Source: Planctomycetota bacterium (GTDB lineage: Bacteria > Planctomycetota > B15-G4 > SIAN01). Taken from it: 64,000 bases of DNA. Made by a program: the position numbers and the translations under genes. The stretch is taken from assembly GCA_028289345.1 (NCBI GenBank), contig JANQQL010000010.1:620001-684000 (forward strand). The letters run 5' to 3'. Below the pieces are notes generated by a model, which worked only from the letters and a program-made list of their open reading frames with translations, ran no database searches and had not been told where the DNA came from. Positions 63,783 to 64,000 of the stretch are shown here, piece after piece (positions within the stretch are counted from its first letter, which is position 1; each line of letters starts with the position of its first letter).

Positions 63783-64000
63783 ATGACCGTCCCGACCTCC
63801 GTTCTCGCGCGTGACTTCATGGTGACCAAGTTGGTCGCCCTCACGCCCCAGATGGACGCCCTCGACGCCATCCGGCAGCTCCTGACCCACAAGATCTCCG
63901 GCGCCCCCGTGATCGACGACAACCACCAGTACCTGGGGGTTTTCTCGGAGAAGAGCTGCATGCAGCTTCTGGTCGATGCGGCTTACGAGCAAATGCCGTC
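63783..64000 (+). CDS. CBS-domain protein (3' end outside window)
   Basis: The first 72 codons of a gene cut by the window edge. ATG 63783 follows GAGGGAGA. The sequence (ARDFMVTKLVALTPQMDALDA, then KISGAPVIDDN and YLGVFSEKSCMQLL) is one complete CBS motif, starting right at the N-terminus as in stand-alone CBS-pair proteins that bind adenine nucleotides. Remaining domains and function cannot be seen. Confidence 0.8.
   Translation, partial: MTVPTSVLARDFMVTKLVALTPQMDALDAIRQLLTHKISGAPVIDDNHQYLGVFSEKSCMQLLVDAAYEQMP

Noticed and set aside
1..64000. tRNA or rRNA genes, transposases, phage genes
   Set aside because: No T-loop plus acceptor pairing, rRNA motifs, transposase or integrase signatures were found by eye; a tRNA-Sec elsewhere in the genome would be expected if the selenoprotein call is right.

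Overview
The window is GC-rich, densely coding bacterial DNA. It looks like a chromosome segment from a member of the Planctomycetota, probably a deep-branching, marine or otherwise sodium-using lineage. This placement is an inference. It rests on two small ECF-like sigma factors of the TIGR02999 type coupled to large Ser/Thr kinases, kinase-sulfatase-modifying-factor-like fusions, a Tim44-like zinc-ribbon protein, many large secreted beta-helix, Kelch and FG-GAP proteins, and a full Na+-translocating NADH:quinone reductase (NQR) operon. I saw no rRNA, tRNA, CRISPR array, transposase or phage gene.

Positions 1-31.1 kb are a surface/secreted-protein and signalling region. It holds the end of a cysteine-ladder beta-helix protein, a kinase with a C-terminal FGE-like domain, three tandem paralogues with YadA-head-like repeats (two share a duplicated leader with a conserved hairpin, and each is followed by a hairpin), a 7-blade FG-GAP protein and a 14-repeat Kelch protein. 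A kinase-TPR gene follows, divergent from a sigma factor. Then come an ArsR-SRPBCC-AlkD-like operon, two paralogous beta-helix proteins, a second sigma/kinase-FGE pair overlapping by 4 nt, and a Tim44/zinc-ribbon protein. Several secreted proteins share a similar C-terminal beta domain.

Positions 31-49.4 kb are mixed accessory genes: a serine hydrolase overlapped by its probable GntR regulator, an alpha/beta hydrolase with a repeat tail, a patch of decayed gene ends (35.4-36.9 kb), a sulfatase-like lipoprotein, a TAXI-type binding protein followed by two tiny membrane proteins, an esterase, and a membrane protein whose start site lies in a predicted hairpin. Two secreted proteins built from one, then two, copies of an unrecognised module follow. 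Last is an operon of a peroxiredoxin-like gene and an NTF2-like lipoprotein. The peroxiredoxin-like gene has an in-frame TGA exactly where the family has its first active-site Cys, with a compact stem-loop just downstream. I read it as a selenoprotein, and it is the most striking single observation here.

Positions 50.7-63.4 kb are core energy metabolism: nqrABCDEF-apbE-nqrM on the plus strand carries the Na+ pump, its flavin transferase and its maturation factor together. It converges on sucA-sucB-lpd (2-oxoglutarate dehydrogenase E1, E2, E3) on the minus strand. The window ends inside a CBS-domain gene.
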